Below are positions 24,365 through 32,716 of a DNA stretch of 64,000 nt, one piece after another. The notes beneath the pieces are model-generated. The model was not told the origin of the DNA. It made no database searches and saw only the letters and a program-made list of their open reading frames with translations. The stretch's first letter is position 1. Each line of letters opens with the position of its first letter. The DNA is taken from positions 1,674,001 to 1,738,000 of the forward strand of contig NZ_WVHL01000005.1 in assembly GCF_009861525.1 (NCBI RefSeq). The letters are read 5' to 3'. The DNA comes from Pseudomonas sp. LD120. Its GTDB lineage: Bacteria; Pseudomonadota; Gammaproteobacteria; Pseudomonadales; Pseudomonadaceae. The position numbers and the translations under genes are program-made.

Positions 24365-26926
24365 TCAGAAAAAACGCGTGACGCTGATCTTGGCGTTGCG
24401 CCCCAGGCTTGAGGCGTTTTCGCCGCTCAATGGCGGGCGGTAGTCGCGGTTGAACATGTTATCCAGGGTGAAGTTGACTTCGGTGCCTTTGAGGTATGCC
24501 TGCTGCGGTTTCCAGTTGGCGAACAGACCGTGCACGTTGTAACGCTTGTTTTCGTACTGATCCCAGTAGGAGTCGCCTGCGGCGCTGGCCGGGCCGTTCG
24601 GGTAGATGTCGCTGGGCACGCGGTCGGTCTGGCGAACCCACTGGCCCTGCCAACCCACTTGCGCATCCCACTGCGGGATTTTCACCCCCAGGCTGGCGAC
24701 CCACTTGCGTGGTGGAATGTCCCGGGCCCAGACGTTCGGCCCCCACGGGTTGGTATAGGCGCCTTGATGCTTGCCGGTGATCCAGGAATACGACAGGGAG
24801 CCGAACAGGTAGGTGGCGTCATAGAAGCTCTCGACTTCGAAGCCCTTGATGGTCAGGTCGCCGATGTTGCGATACACCCCGATGGTCGGTTGGTTGCACA
24901 CCTGGCGAATGCTTTTGCCGGTGCTCAGTTGTTCGGGGCAGCCGATCCCCAGGTTCTTCATGATCTCGTCCTTGATCTGGTTGCGAAACACCGTGGTACG
25001 GATCTGCACGGTATCGGCCTTGGTCAGGACGTCGGAGAAACGGGTGATGGCGCCGCCACGCAAGGCGCTGATGCGCTCCGGGTCGAGGTGACGGCTGGTG
25101 GCCGAGCGGGTGCTGGTGGCGGACTGGACTTCGTATTGTTCGTCGATCACCGGCGCGCGCCAGGTCTTGCTGTAGTCGGCGAACAGGTCCAATTGCGCAG
25201 TGACTGTCCAGAACGCCGATAGGCGTGGGGACCAGCCGGTGTAGGTCTTGTCACCGTAATCGTGACCGGCCAGCGGATCGGGGCTGTTGTAGATCGGTGC
25301 GTCGTTTTTCTGCCCACGGTTGCGCACATGGTCGTAGCGCAGGGACGGGGTCAGGGTGAAATCGCCCAGGGCGATGGCGTCCTGAATATAGAAAGAGTGG
25401 GTGTCGACCTTGCCGTGCGGCATGAACCCTGGCTGGTAGTAGCCGTTGTTGTACTTGGGCACCCCGTAGGTCTTGCCTGGCATCCACATGTCCACTTCGC
25501 GGGCGTGTTTACGGATCTGCAGGCCATTGACCAGCGTATGTTCCAGCGCGCCGGTGCTGAAGCGGCTGGTGTTTTTCAGCGAGAGGATCCGGTCCTCGTA
25601 GCCGACGGTGATCTTGCGACCGCCGGAGGAGGGCTGGTAGTAGGCATTCGGGCCGCGCTCATCGGTCTGGTCGGTGATCGAGTCCGAGTACTGCGCCTGG
25701 AAGTCGATCCATGGGTTATCCACCGGGGTGTATTGGTACTTGGCCAGCCAGGTGGTATCGACGGTATTGCGCTGGGCCAAAAAGCGCCGGGTAGCGCCGT
25801 CATACCCGAACCTGTCGATGTCTCTCTGTTTTGGCGGTGTCGGGTAGCTCTTGGCCGAGAAGGGCGCCCAGATATGGCTGATGGAGCGCATGTAGGTGAA
25901 GCCCAGGCGATGTTCGTCGGTCAACTGCATATTCAGCTTGAACAGCTCGCCCTCCAGGTCCTGGGCGGTATTGGGCAGGCGCTTGGGATTGATCGGGTAT
26001 TCATTGTTCGGGTCCGGCTGGGCGCTGGCCAGTTTCATGTCGTCGCCGTCACGCTTGGTCCAGTAGGCCAAGGCGTCGAAACGCTGATCGTCGGTCCGGC
26101 CGTATACCGCACCGGTGTAGGCCTGTTCATGGCTGTTGCTGCTGTAGCCGTACTTGACCATGGCGCCGGCGTTACGGCCGTCTTGCAGCAGGTCCGGGGC
26201 GTCCTTGGTTTCCATGTGTACGGTGCCGCCGAAGCCTCCGTTGCCGGTTTCGGGGGAGTGCGGGCCTTTTTCCACTTCGATGCGCTTGATCATCTCCGGC
26301 TCGATAAAGATTGAACCCTGCTGGTAGCGTTCGAAACCGCTTTTGGTGGCGCCATCGACGCTCATTGGCACGTCTTCGGCGTCTCCCAGGCCCCAGATAT
26401 TGATGGTCTGACCGCCGGGTTTCAGCGAGCCGCCCAGGCTGATCCCGGGCAAGGTGTCGATCAGGCTGACCACGTTGGTGGCCTGGTGACGATCAATTTG
26501 CGCCTGGTTCAGGGTCGAGCGGCCAACACTGGCGGAGTCCACCTCGGTGCCGTTGCCGATCACGCTCATGGCCCCCAACTGCAGGGCTGAACCGCTGCTG
26601 AGGCTGCTCTCGGTAGGGCGCACGATATAGGTGTTGTCGACCTTCATCAGGCTGAACCGGCCGTCCGGCAGCAGGGCGCGGATCGCCTCTTCCGGGCTGT
26701 AGTCGCCTTGCAGGGCTGGGGCCTTGGCATTGCTCAGCAGTTGCTCATCGAACAGCAGCTGGATTTTCGCCTGTTGCGCGATCTGGCTCAGGGAGGTGGC
26801 CAAAGGTTGCGCCGGCAACTGGAAATGCAGCGGCCCGGCGTGAGCTTGCAGGCTCAATGCCAGGCAGGCAGCGAATAGGGTCGGGCGGGTACGGACTAAC
26901 GGAACAGGTAAGAACGCGCGAAACAT
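24365..26926 (-). CDS. hasR: TonB-dependent haem/haemophore receptor with STN signalling domain (HasR-like)
   Basis: 853 residues from the ATG at 26926 (GGGGGAAG upstream). Signal peptide to about residue 30, then an STN domain (LHFQLPAQPLATSLSQIAQQAKIQLL, about 32-100) that signals to an anti-sigma factor, a plug domain with LGDAEDVPMSVDG, and a 22-strand barrel ending in Phe (SVTRFF). A WRAPVIDEQYE segment followed by LDPERISALRGG corresponds to the FRAP and NPNL motifs of haem receptors, the second in divergent form. With the sigma/anti-sigma pair upstream this is a HasI-HasS-HasR layout. No haemophore (hasA) or hasDEF exporter gene follows. Ligand assignment is therefore moderate. Confidence 0.8.
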   Translation of the reverse strand: MFRAFLPVPLVRTRPTLFAACLALSLQAHAGPLHFQLPAQPLATSLSQIAQQAKIQLLFDEQLLSNAKAPALQGDYSPEEAIRALLPDGRFSLMKVDNTYIVRPTESSLSSGSALQLGAMSVIGNGTEVDSASVGRSTLNQAQIDRHQATNVVSLIDTLPGISLGGSLKPGGQTINIWGLGDAEDVPMSVDGATKSGFERYQQGSIFIEPEMIKRIEVEKGPHSPETGNGGFGGTVHMETKDAPDLLQDGRNAGAMVKYGYSSNSHEQAYTGAVYGRTDDQRFDALAYWTKRDGDDMKLASAQPDPNNEYPINPKRLPNTAQDLEGELFKLNMQLTDEHRLGFTYMRSISHIWAPFSAKSYPTPPKQRDIDRFGYDGATRRFLAQRNTVDTTWLAKYQYTPVDNPWIDFQAQYSDSITDQTDERGPNAYYQPSSGGRKITVGYEDRILSLKNTSRFSTGALEHTLVNGLQIRKHAREVDMWMPGKTYGVPKYNNGYYQPGFMPHGKVDTHSFYIQDAIALGDFTLTPSLRYDHVRNRGQKNDAPIYNSPDPLAGHDYGDKTYTGWSPRLSAFWTVTAQLDLFADYSKTWRAPVIDEQYEVQSATSTRSATSRHLDPERISALRGGAITRFSDVLTKADTVQIRTTVFRNQIKDEIMKNLGIGCPEQLSTGKSIRQVCNQPTIGVYRNIGDLTIKGFEVESFYDATYLFGSLSYSWITGKHQGAYTNPWGPNVWARDIPPRKWVASLGVKIPQWDAQVGWQGQWVRQTDRVPSDIYPNGPASAAGDSYWDQYENKRYNVHGLFANWKPQQAYLKGTEVNFTLDNMFNRDYRPPLSGENASSLGRNAKISVTRFF

Positions 26927-27004
26927 GACTTCCCCCAAAGTGGCTTAAAGGCCAAAAAAAGCGCTGCGTGCAGATCGCAGACGGGAGGAAGACGCGGCAG
27001 TGAA

Positions 27005-27046
27005 AAAAAACCTCATATGCGAATGAAAGATATTCTCATGTGTGGG
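27005..27046 (-). promoter_or_regulatory. Candidate Fur-like site before the receptor gene
   Basis: The spacer between the anti-sigma and receptor genes contains, read on the minus strand, ATGAGAATATCTTTCATTC (within 27018-27042), which resembles the GATAATGATAATCATTATC Fur consensus. A sigma-factor-specific promoter is also expected here but cannot be identified by eye. Confidence 0.4.
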
Positions 27047-28009
27047 TCAGCGGGCTTCGATCTTCAGCTGACCGTTGGCTTGGACTCGGGTTTTCACCGG
27101 GATTAGGGCCGGCAGGGCCTTGAGCAGGGCATCGGGATCGTTGACGTCGAGGTTGCCGGAAACCTTGTAGGCGCCCAGCGGGCCCTCGGCCAGTTGCACC
27201 GGTTGATGGCGGTACAGGTTCAGCTCGTCCACCAGGCTGGCCAGGTCGCGGTTGCGAAAGGCCAGGCGCCCGCTGCGCCAGTCGGCCACCTCGTCGCGGT
27301 CCAGGGTCTGTTGGCGCAGGGTGCCTTTTTTCAGGTCGTAGGTGGCTTGCTGCCGGGCGCCCAGCAGAGTCAATGCCTCGGGTTTGCCGTCCGGGCTGAA
27401 AGCCACCTGACCGTGGGCCACGCTGACCACCAGTTGGCGCTGGCCGCGGCGCACATCAAAGGCGGTGCCCACCACCCGTACCTTGGCCGCGCCGATATGC
27501 ACCCACAGTGGCCGGTCTTTGTTGGCAGCGACTTCCAGGTACAGCTGGCCTTGTTGCAGGTAGATATCGCGCTGTTGCGCGCTGAAATCGATCTGCACCT
27601 GGGTGTTGGCGTTGACGTACAAGGTGCTGCCATCGGGTAGCTGGAAGGACCGCGCGCCCTGTTGCTGAGCTGCGATCTGTTGAGTGAAGGGCCCTTGTGG
27701 CTTGCCCAGGTTGACCGCGAGCACAGCGCATAGCACGGCTGCGGCCACCGCCACGGCAGGGCGCCAGCGTGGTGTCTTGCGTCGGGGCTGGGGCACAGGG
27801 CGACTCAGTTTTTGCAACTGCGCCAGGTCGTCCCACAGCGCCTCGAATTCGGCGTAGGCCCAGGAATGGGCCGGTTCACTGATCCAGCTATCGAAGGCCT
27901 TGCGCGTGGCACGGTCCGGATTATTACGATTACGGGCGAACCAACTGGCGGCCTCGGCATCGATCTGTTCACTGTCGGGGTCGTCGTGGGTGCCGGGAAA
28001 GCGGTTCAT
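27047..28009 (-). CDS. hasS: FecR-family anti-sigma factor (HasS-like)
   Basis: 320 residues. N-terminal DUF4880 sigma-binding domain (about 15-65: AASWFARNRNNPD, SWAYAEFEALWDDL), one membrane helix (about 86-105), then a periplasmic FecR domain (RSFQLPDGSTLYVNANTQVQIDF, VGTAFDVRRG) and a C-terminal domain that contacts the receptor STN module (NRDLASLVDELNLYR). It holds the sigma factor until the receptor is occupied. Its start overlaps the sigma gene stop by four bases. The order sigma, anti-sigma, receptor is the standard iron-starvation cell-surface signalling cassette. Confidence 0.88.
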   Translation of the reverse strand: MNRFPGTHDDPDSEQIDAEAASWFARNRNNPDRATRKAFDSWISEPAHSWAYAEFEALWDDLAQLQKLSRPVPQPRRKTPRWRPAVAVAAAVLCAVLAVNLGKPQGPFTQQIAAQQQGARSFQLPDGSTLYVNANTQVQIDFSAQQRDIYLQQGQLYLEVAANKDRPLWVHIGAAKVRVVGTAFDVRRGQRQLVVSVAHGQVAFSPDGKPEALTLLGARQQATYDLKKGTLRQQTLDRDEVADWRSGRLAFRNRDLASLVDELNLYRHQPVQLAEGPLGAYKVSGNLDVNDPDALLKALPALIPVKTRVQANGQLKIEAR

Positions 28010-28542
28010 TCAGGCTGCTCCTTGCCTTTCTCTCGTTGTAGATGCTGCTTGCAGTGCAGTAGGGCAAAGGCAATGTGTTTTTCTACCATGCTCACGGAAA
28101 TGCCCATGCGTTCAGCGATCTGCGCTTGGCTCAGCCCTTCGAAGCGATGCAGCATAAGGGCTTCGCGGCGGCGCGGCGAGAGTTGCGCGAGGACTTCTTT
28201 CAATTGTTCCAGGCGTTGCAGGCGCTGGGCGGCGGGCAGCGGCTCGTGCTGTTCGTCGGCCAGGGGCTCACTGTCGAAATTTTCCTCGGGGCGGGCCTTG
28301 GAGCGCACTTGCTGGCGCCGCCAATGATCGCGTAACAGATTGCGCGCCATCTGGAACAGGAAGGCCCGGGGCTGCTCGACCTGCGCCCGATCACGGTAAT
28401 CGAACCATTGGGTGAACACGTCCTGGGTCATGTCCGCCGCGTCGCTGGCGTTGTCCGTGCGTTTACGCAGGAAGTGCAGGATGTCCGCATAGAACCCGCG
28501 AACAGAGTCCGCCGACGCAGAGTCGGTCTTGGAGCGAGACAT
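28006..28542 (-). CDS. hasI: ECF sigma factor of the iron-starvation group (HasI/FecI-like)
   Basis: 178 residues from the ATG at 28542 with AAGGA seven bases upstream; an extension to 28572 lacks a site. Region 2 (YADILHFLRKRTDN ... DAADMTQDVFTQWF) and region 4 (LSPRRREALMLHRFEGLSQAQIAERMGISVSMVEKHI) are complete. The QDVF and MLHRFEG motifs place it in the FecI group, which activates TonB receptor genes when the cognate receptor signals. A Fur-like site lies just upstream. Confidence 0.9.
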   Translation of the reverse strand: MSRSKTDSASADSVRGFYADILHFLRKRTDNASDAADMTQDVFTQWFDYRDRAQVEQPRAFLFQMARNLLRDHWRRQQVRSKARPEENFDSEPLADEQHEPLPAAQRLQRLEQLKEVLAQLSPRRREALMLHRFEGLSQAQIAERMGISVSMVEKHIAFALLHCKQHLQREKGKEQPE

Positions 28543-28579
28543 GGATATCCTTCTTGACGACGCGGTGAGCATGAGGTCG

Positions 28580-28602
28580 CGAATGATATCGAGAATTATT
28601 GC
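28580..28602 (-). promoter_or_regulatory. Candidate Fur box upstream of hasI
   Basis: On the minus strand the sequence reads GCAATAATTCTCGATATCATTC, a good visual match to the Pseudomonas Fur consensus seen before FecI-type sigma genes. It lies about 40 bp before the sigma-factor start. Iron-dependent repression is inferred. Confidence 0.55.
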
Positions 28603-28676
28603 TATTTGTCACTTTGCTGATGATGGGGTCCCAAGCACCTGTTTTTCCGGGCCAATCCGGTTCTGCGCCTTGGAGC

Positions 28677-28947
28677 CGGCTTGCCGGCGGGCGCAAGGTC
28701 TTGCTGGGGACGCCAGTACAGATCGTCGATGAACTGGCGACCTGGTGCGAGGAATACGCCGCCGGTGGCTTCAATGTGTTGTTCACTCATTTGCCGGAAG
28801 CCATCGAGGATTTTCGTGCAATTGATCACCCCGCAGTTGCAACGCCAGGGCTTGCTCCGACAGCGGTACACGGGGCTTACCCTGCGCGAACACCTGGGAT
28901 TTGCGCGAGTGGAAAACCGAATTTTCAGTCATCGGGGCAATGGCTGA
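28677..28947 (+). pseudogene. Fragment of LLM-class FMN-dependent monooxygenase (NtaA/SnaA/DszA family)
   Basis: Only the C-terminal end of the enzyme is left. One frame encodes GTPVQIVDELATWCEEYAAGGFNV then THLPEAIEDF; the next frame continues VQLITPQLQRQG, then YTGLTLREHLGF and ending in ENRIFSHRGNG. Joined, this reads like the end of nitrilotriacetate/dibenzothiophene monooxygenases (typical ending: PEL.RRG.....Y.G.TLREHLGL). One extra base near 28812 breaks the frame, and the roughly 350 N-terminal residues are absent. Remnant of a lost gene beside the iron-signalling cassette. Confidence 0.75.
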
Positions 28948-29010
28948 ATCGCTGAAAGGGTCTTTACTCTCAAGGCGCAACGCCCAGCGATCAACACAAG
29001 GAGCAACAGC

Positions 29011-29349
29011 ATGTCCGGATGGTATGAGTTGAAGAAAAGCAGCAACGGCCAGTTCCGTTTTGTACTCAAGGCGGCCAACGCCGAGATCATTCTCACCAGC
29101 GAGCAATACACCACCCGCGCTGCCGCAGAGAATGGCATTGCCTCGGTGCAGACCAACAGCCCGCTGGAGGAACGCTACGAACGCAAGAGCGCCAAGGACG
29201 GTAAACCCTATTTCAATCTCAAGGCAGCCAATCACCAGATCATCGGCAGCAGTGAAACCTATTCGTCGGAAGCAGCCCGGGACAAGGGCATTGCCAGCGT
29301 CAAGGCCAACGGCCCGAGCCACAACATCAAGGACCTGACTGCCGTTTGA
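29011..29349 (+). CDS. YegP-family protein with two DUF1508 repeats
   Basis: 112 residues made of two tandem copies of the DUF1508 beta-beta-alpha unit: residues 3-53 (YELKKSSNGQFRFVLKAANAEIILTS) and 55-105 (YERKSAKDGKPYFNLKAANHQIIGSS). Each ends in a short helix with ENGI/DKGI. Good Shine-Dalgarno CAAGGAG nine bases before the ATG. Function is unknown; E. coli YegP is the reference member. Stands alone, followed by hairpin-rich DNA. Confidence 0.9.
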   Translation: MSGWYELKKSSNGQFRFVLKAANAEIILTSEQYTTRAAAENGIASVQTNSPLEERYERKSAKDGKPYFNLKAANHQIIGSSETYSSEAARDKGIASVKANGPSHNIKDLTAV

Positions 29350-29356
29350 GCCCGGC

Positions 29357-29402
29357 GCAGCAAGGCCGTCCGGCCTGATCAGGGGCCAGGCGGCCTTGCT
29401 GC
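29357..29402. terminator. Perfect 12-bp hairpin after yegP-like gene
   Basis: Arms GCAGCAAGGCCG (29357-29368) and CGGCCTTGCTGC (29391-29402), loop 22 nt; no T-run. A second hairpin CCGCCATCG/CGATGGCGG (29404-29412, 29436-29444) follows. These occupy the 256-bp gap before the lipoprotein pair. Confidence 0.55.
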
Positions 29403-29605
29403 ACCGCCATCGGCTTGGCTGAAGCTCGTCACTTGCGATGGCGGCGAGCTTGAATTCGAGCCTCTGCCGGGCGTCAGCCGACTGGCGATGGAATCATGGC
29501 GAAACGCCATCGCATGCATTATCCTCCGCGCCCGTCACCGGGCGCTCGGCATGCCAGGCACCTTGAGTGACGTTATCGATCATTGTCCAAGGGATCTGCG
29601 ACCTC

Positions 29606-30250
29606 ATGATTCGCCCTCTCGTATTACTCGCCGCGCTGCTGGCGCTGAGCGGTTGCTACAGCCTGCCTTCCACGAAAATCGCCGAGAGCATGCGCCCGGA
29701 TTCGCAGTCGGGGGGGGCGTATGTGGTGGGCGTGGTGGGCATTTGGCCGAAGGCGGTGCACACCGCCAACGAACAGATGCTGCTGATTCGCCCACGGGGC
29801 GGTGAAGGATTCGCCTCGGCGCGCCTGTACAACCAGATCTACGGCCGCACGCCACGGGATGTGCGCGAGACTTGGCACGGCATTGGCAGCCTGTTCGTGA
29901 TGCCGCTCAAACCCGGGCGCTACGAGATCTACAACTTGCACTTCGACCGCGGTAACGCCACCGCCTGGAGCCGCGAAGACTTCTCCATTCCCTTGGAACT
30001 GGAAGCCGGCAAGGCCTATTACGTCGGTGATTTCCGCGCTGGCTGCCTGTCGGCGGCGGGGGCCAAGTGCGTGTTTCTGCACAGTGACCACCTGGAGCGC
30101 GACGCCGCCCTGGTACGCGCCAAGTACCCGCAGGTGCCGAGCCTGCAGCGGGTCGATCTCGAGAAGATGGAAGACGTCACGTCGTTGATCGTCAAGGAGC
30201 AGGGGCCCAAGGCGTCGATGCTCAAGGCCATGCTCTCGGGGGATCTGTAA
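29606..30250 (+). CDS. Exported lipoprotein of unknown function
   Basis: 214 residues from the ATG at 29606, with a lipobox LALSGC that would give a lipid-modified Cys near residue 17. The mature part contains repeated beta-type segments such as LKPGRYEIYNLHF and LELEAGKAYYVGDFRAGC, like small sandwich lipoproteins with a DUF2846-type core. It shares one base of its stop with the next gene, which also encodes a lipoprotein, so they form a pair. No domain I can name with certainty. Confidence 0.75.
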   Translation: MIRPLVLLAALLALSGCYSLPSTKIAESMRPDSQSGGAYVVGVVGIWPKAVHTANEQMLLIRPRGGEGFASARLYNQIYGRTPRDVRETWHGIGSLFVMPLKPGRYEIYNLHFDRGNATAWSREDFSIPLELEAGKAYYVGDFRAGCLSAAGAKCVFLHSDHLERDAALVRAKYPQVPSLQRVDLEKMEDVTSLIVKEQGPKASMLKAMLSGDL

Positions 30251-30783
30251 TGCGCAGTCGGTTGTGGTTGTTGCTGGTGCTGATGCTGGGGCTTGGCGGT
30301 TGCCAGACCAGCCATAGTCTCAAGCCGGCCGAGGTGGATTATCAGCAGCGGTTGCCGGCGATCAGCGTCAGTGTGATGGGGGCCATCCCTGCCGGCCTGA
30401 TCCGTGATGAACTGCGTCGGCGCGGCACCTTCGAGCAGGTGCAGTCGGGGTTCAGCGTCGATGGCTACAACGTGATCGTGATGGCCAACAGTGATTACTT
30501 TGGCTGGCAGAACATTCCCATGGGGCTGCTCAGTGCGATGACCTTTTTCATCGTACCGGGCCGGGCCACCTGGGACAGTCAGGTGATGTTCCATGTCAGC
30601 CGTGGCGACCAGCCACTGGCCAAGTACCGGGTCAGCAACCACACTCGTTCCTGGCGCGGTTGGGCCAACCCCGATGGTGGCCAATACCAGCATGTGCAGC
30701 GCATCACCGACGACTTCATTGCGCAGATGCTGCAGGACCCGCAGTTCAAGGCCCTGGCCCCGGTGGCGCTGAACAGTCACTGA
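30250..30783 (+). CDS. Second lipoprotein of the pair, unknown function
   Basis: 177 residues with a lipobox LGLGGC (Cys near residue 18). The mature domain alternates beta strands and helices (ISVSVMGAIPAGLIRDELRRRG; YNVIVMANSDYFGW) and lacks known catalytic motifs. Its ATG overlaps the previous TAA by one base (TAATG), so the two products are made together and may form an outer-membrane complex. Followed by a strong terminator. Confidence 0.75.
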   Translation: MRSRLWLLLVLMLGLGGCQTSHSLKPAEVDYQQRLPAISVSVMGAIPAGLIRDELRRRGTFEQVQSGFSVDGYNVIVMANSDYFGWQNIPMGLLSAMTFFIVPGRATWDSQVMFHVSRGDQPLAKYRVSNHTRSWRGWANPDGGQYQHVQRITDDFIAQMLQDPQFKALAPVALNSH

Positions 30784-30808
30784 GTCACGCGTGAACGTGA
30801 CCCATGCC

Positions 30809-30842
30809 AAAGCCCGGACGGTGTCAGCCGCCCGGGCTTTTT
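30809..30842 (+). terminator. Intrinsic terminator after the lipoprotein pair
   Basis: AAAGCCCGG (30809-30817) pairs with CCGGGCTTT (30832-30840) and is followed by T residues. The left A-run also makes it usable for the convergent DapA-like gene. Confidence 0.88.
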
Positions 30843-30852
30843 GGTCAGGGCT

Positions 30853-31740
30853 TCAACTCAGGGTCTGCAGCAGCGTCTGCAACTGTTGGCGTGCGCTGTC
30901 GTTCAGGGCAAACACCGGCCGGCGTGGCTCGCCGGCGTTCAGCCCGGTCAGTTCCAGCCCGGCCTTGACCGTGGCCGGCAAGCCGCCCTTGAGGATGAAG
31001 TCCAGCAGCGGCAGCTGACGGTAGAACAGCGCCCGGGCCCGTTGCAGGTCATGTTCCAGCACAGCCTGGTACAGATCGAGATTGAGCTGGGGGATCAGGT
31101 TCGCCGCCGCCGTGCACCAGCCGCGGGCGCCGGCGGCGAAGGCTTCCAGGGCCAGGGGGTTGCAGCCGTTGTAGAACGGCACCTGGCCTTCACCCAGCAG
31201 TTGCAGCTTGTGCATGCGCTGGATGTCGCCGGTGCTTTCCTTGACCAGGGTGACGTTTTCCACGGCGTGGAAAATCTTCAGGATCAGCTCCACCGACATG
31301 TCGGTGCCGCTGGTGGCCGGGTTGTTGTAGAGCATGATCGGTACGTCGATGCTGGCGCCGATGGCCTGGTAGTGGGCGAGGATCTCGGCCTCGCTGAGTT
31401 TCCAGTAGGAGGCGGGCAGCACCATCACCACGTCGGCGCCCTGGGCTTGGGCAAAGCGCGCGCGGCGGATGGCCTTGGCGGTGGTCAGGTCGGAGACGCT
31501 GACGATGGTCGGCACGCGCTTGGCCACGTGCTGGAGGCTGAACTCGGCGACCTGATCCCATTCTGCGTCGTTGAGGTAGGCGCCTTCGCCGGTGCTGCCC
31601 AAGGGCGCGATGGCGTGGACGCCGGCGTCAATCATGCGGTCGATGGAACGCCCGAGGGCATCCAGGTCCAGGCCTTCGCCGTTGGCGCCGAAGGGGGTGA
31701 CGGTGTAGCCGATGATGCCGTGGATCTTGGGGGTAGGCAT
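30853..31740 (-). CDS. DapA/NanA-family aldolase (dihydrodipicolinate synthase-like)
   Basis: 295 residues from the ATG at 31740. TIM-barrel with the Schiff-base lysine K167 (LVKESTGD) and the proton-relay tyrosine Y138 (LYNNP), plus the GSTGEGAYL phosphate-type loop. The family contains DapA, NanA and many sugar-acid or amino-acid dehydratase/aldolases; the lysine biosynthetic DapA is not expected here. It follows a class II aldolase on the same strand, 32 nt downstream, both divergent from an XRE-cupin regulator, so it belongs to a small inducible catabolic operon. Substrate unknown. Confidence 0.85.
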   Translation of the reverse strand: MPTPKIHGIIGYTVTPFGANGEGLDLDALGRSIDRMIDAGVHAIAPLGSTGEGAYLNDAEWDQVAEFSLQHVAKRVPTIVSVSDLTTAKAIRRARFAQAQGADVVMVLPASYWKLSEAEILAHYQAIGASIDVPIMLYNNPATSGTDMSVELILKIFHAVENVTLVKESTGDIQRMHKLQLLGEGQVPFYNGCNPLALEAFAAGARGWCTAAANLIPQLNLDLYQAVLEHDLQRARALFYRQLPLLDFILKGGLPATVKAGLELTGLNAGEPRRPVFALNDSARQQLQTLLQTLS

Positions 31741-31772
31741 GGTGCAACTCCTGCAAGGCATAAGGGGGGGGA

Positions 31773-32555
31773 TCAGTTCAGGCAGTCGGCGTGTTTTTTC
31801 AGGTTTTGCCGAGCGTAATAGTTGAAAGCGGCACCGTGGCGCTTGGGCTTGGAGATCCAGTCATGGGCTTCGCGGCCCAGCTCCGGGAGGATCGGTTTGA
31901 TGCGGCCGGCGGCCATGGCCAGCAGTTGCAGTTTGGCCGCGCGCTCGATCAGTTGGGCGATCACGCAGGCCTCCTCGATGCTGGCGCCGGTGGACAGCTG
32001 GCCGTGGTGGGAAAGCAGGATCGCGCGCTTGTCGCCCAGGGCCGCGGAGATGATTTCGCCTTCTTCGTTGCCCACCGGCACCCCCGGCCAGGCTTCGAGA
32101 AAGGCGCAGTCCTCGTACAGCGGGCAGAGGTCCATGTGCGACACCTCAAGCGGCACTTCGAGCATCGACAGCGCGGCAACGTGGGTCGGGTGGGTGTGGA
32201 TGATGCAGTTCACATCCGGCCGGGCGCGGTACACCCAGCTGTGGAAGCGGTTGGCCGGGTTGGGCATGCCGTGGCCTTCGAGGACGTCCAGGTCTTCGTT
32301 GACCAGCAGCAGGTTACTGGCGCTGATTTCATCGAAGCCCAGGCCCAGTTGTTGGGTGTAGTAGGTGCCCGGTTGCGGGCCGCGGGCGGTGATCTGCCCG
32401 GCCAGGCCCGAGTCATGGCCGTTCTCGAACAGGATGCGGCAGGTCAGGGCCAGCTTTTGCCGGTCGGTCCACGTATTATCCGCCAGGGTGTTTTGCATCT
32501 GGGTCAGGGCTTGCTTGACCAGCTGGTCTTTGGGCAGTGCTAATGTCTTGGCCAT
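31773..32555 (-). CDS. Class II aldolase/adducin-family protein
   Basis: 260 residues from the ATG at 32555 (AGGA upstream); the open sequence to 32642 is leader. Zinc-site histidines of the family are visible in IIHTHPTHVAALS and LLSHHGQLSTG, and the acidic cluster FLEAWPGVPVG matches the catalytic Glu region. Relatives include fuculose-phosphate aldolase and ribulose-phosphate epimerase-type enzymes as well as decarboxylases. First gene of the pair with the DapA-like lyase. Confidence 0.87.
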   Translation of the reverse strand: MAKTLALPKDQLVKQALTQMQNTLADNTWTDRQKLALTCRILFENGHDSGLAGQITARGPQPGTYYTQQLGLGFDEISASNLLLVNEDLDVLEGHGMPNPANRFHSWVYRARPDVNCIIHTHPTHVAALSMLEVPLEVSHMDLCPLYEDCAFLEAWPGVPVGNEEGEIISAALGDKRAILLSHHGQLSTGASIEEACVIAQLIERAAKLQLLAMAAGRIKPILPELGREAHDWISKPKRHGAAFNYYARQNLKKHADCLN

Positions 32556-32654
32556 GTCGAAGGTCCTTTGAGGAGTGCAATGGACGTCGGATCTGCGCTT
32601 CACCTGCTGCTTGCGAGGTCGTTGGGTGAGTCGCGATGACACTTAAGAGGCTAT

Positions 32655-32671
32655 ATGACACGTTGTGTCAT
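32655..32671. promoter_or_regulatory. 17-bp operator palindrome in the divergent promoter
   Basis: ATGACAC (32655-32661), spacer GTT, GTGTCAT (32665-32671): a perfect 7-bp inverted repeat between the aldolase operon and the XRE-cupin gene, 100 bp upstream of the former and 46 bp from the latter. It is the best candidate binding site for that regulator. Confidence 0.65.
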
Positions 32672-32716
32672 TGGCAAGCGCCAATCGTTGTTTCCTAGAT
32701 GGATTAACCGCTCTAC

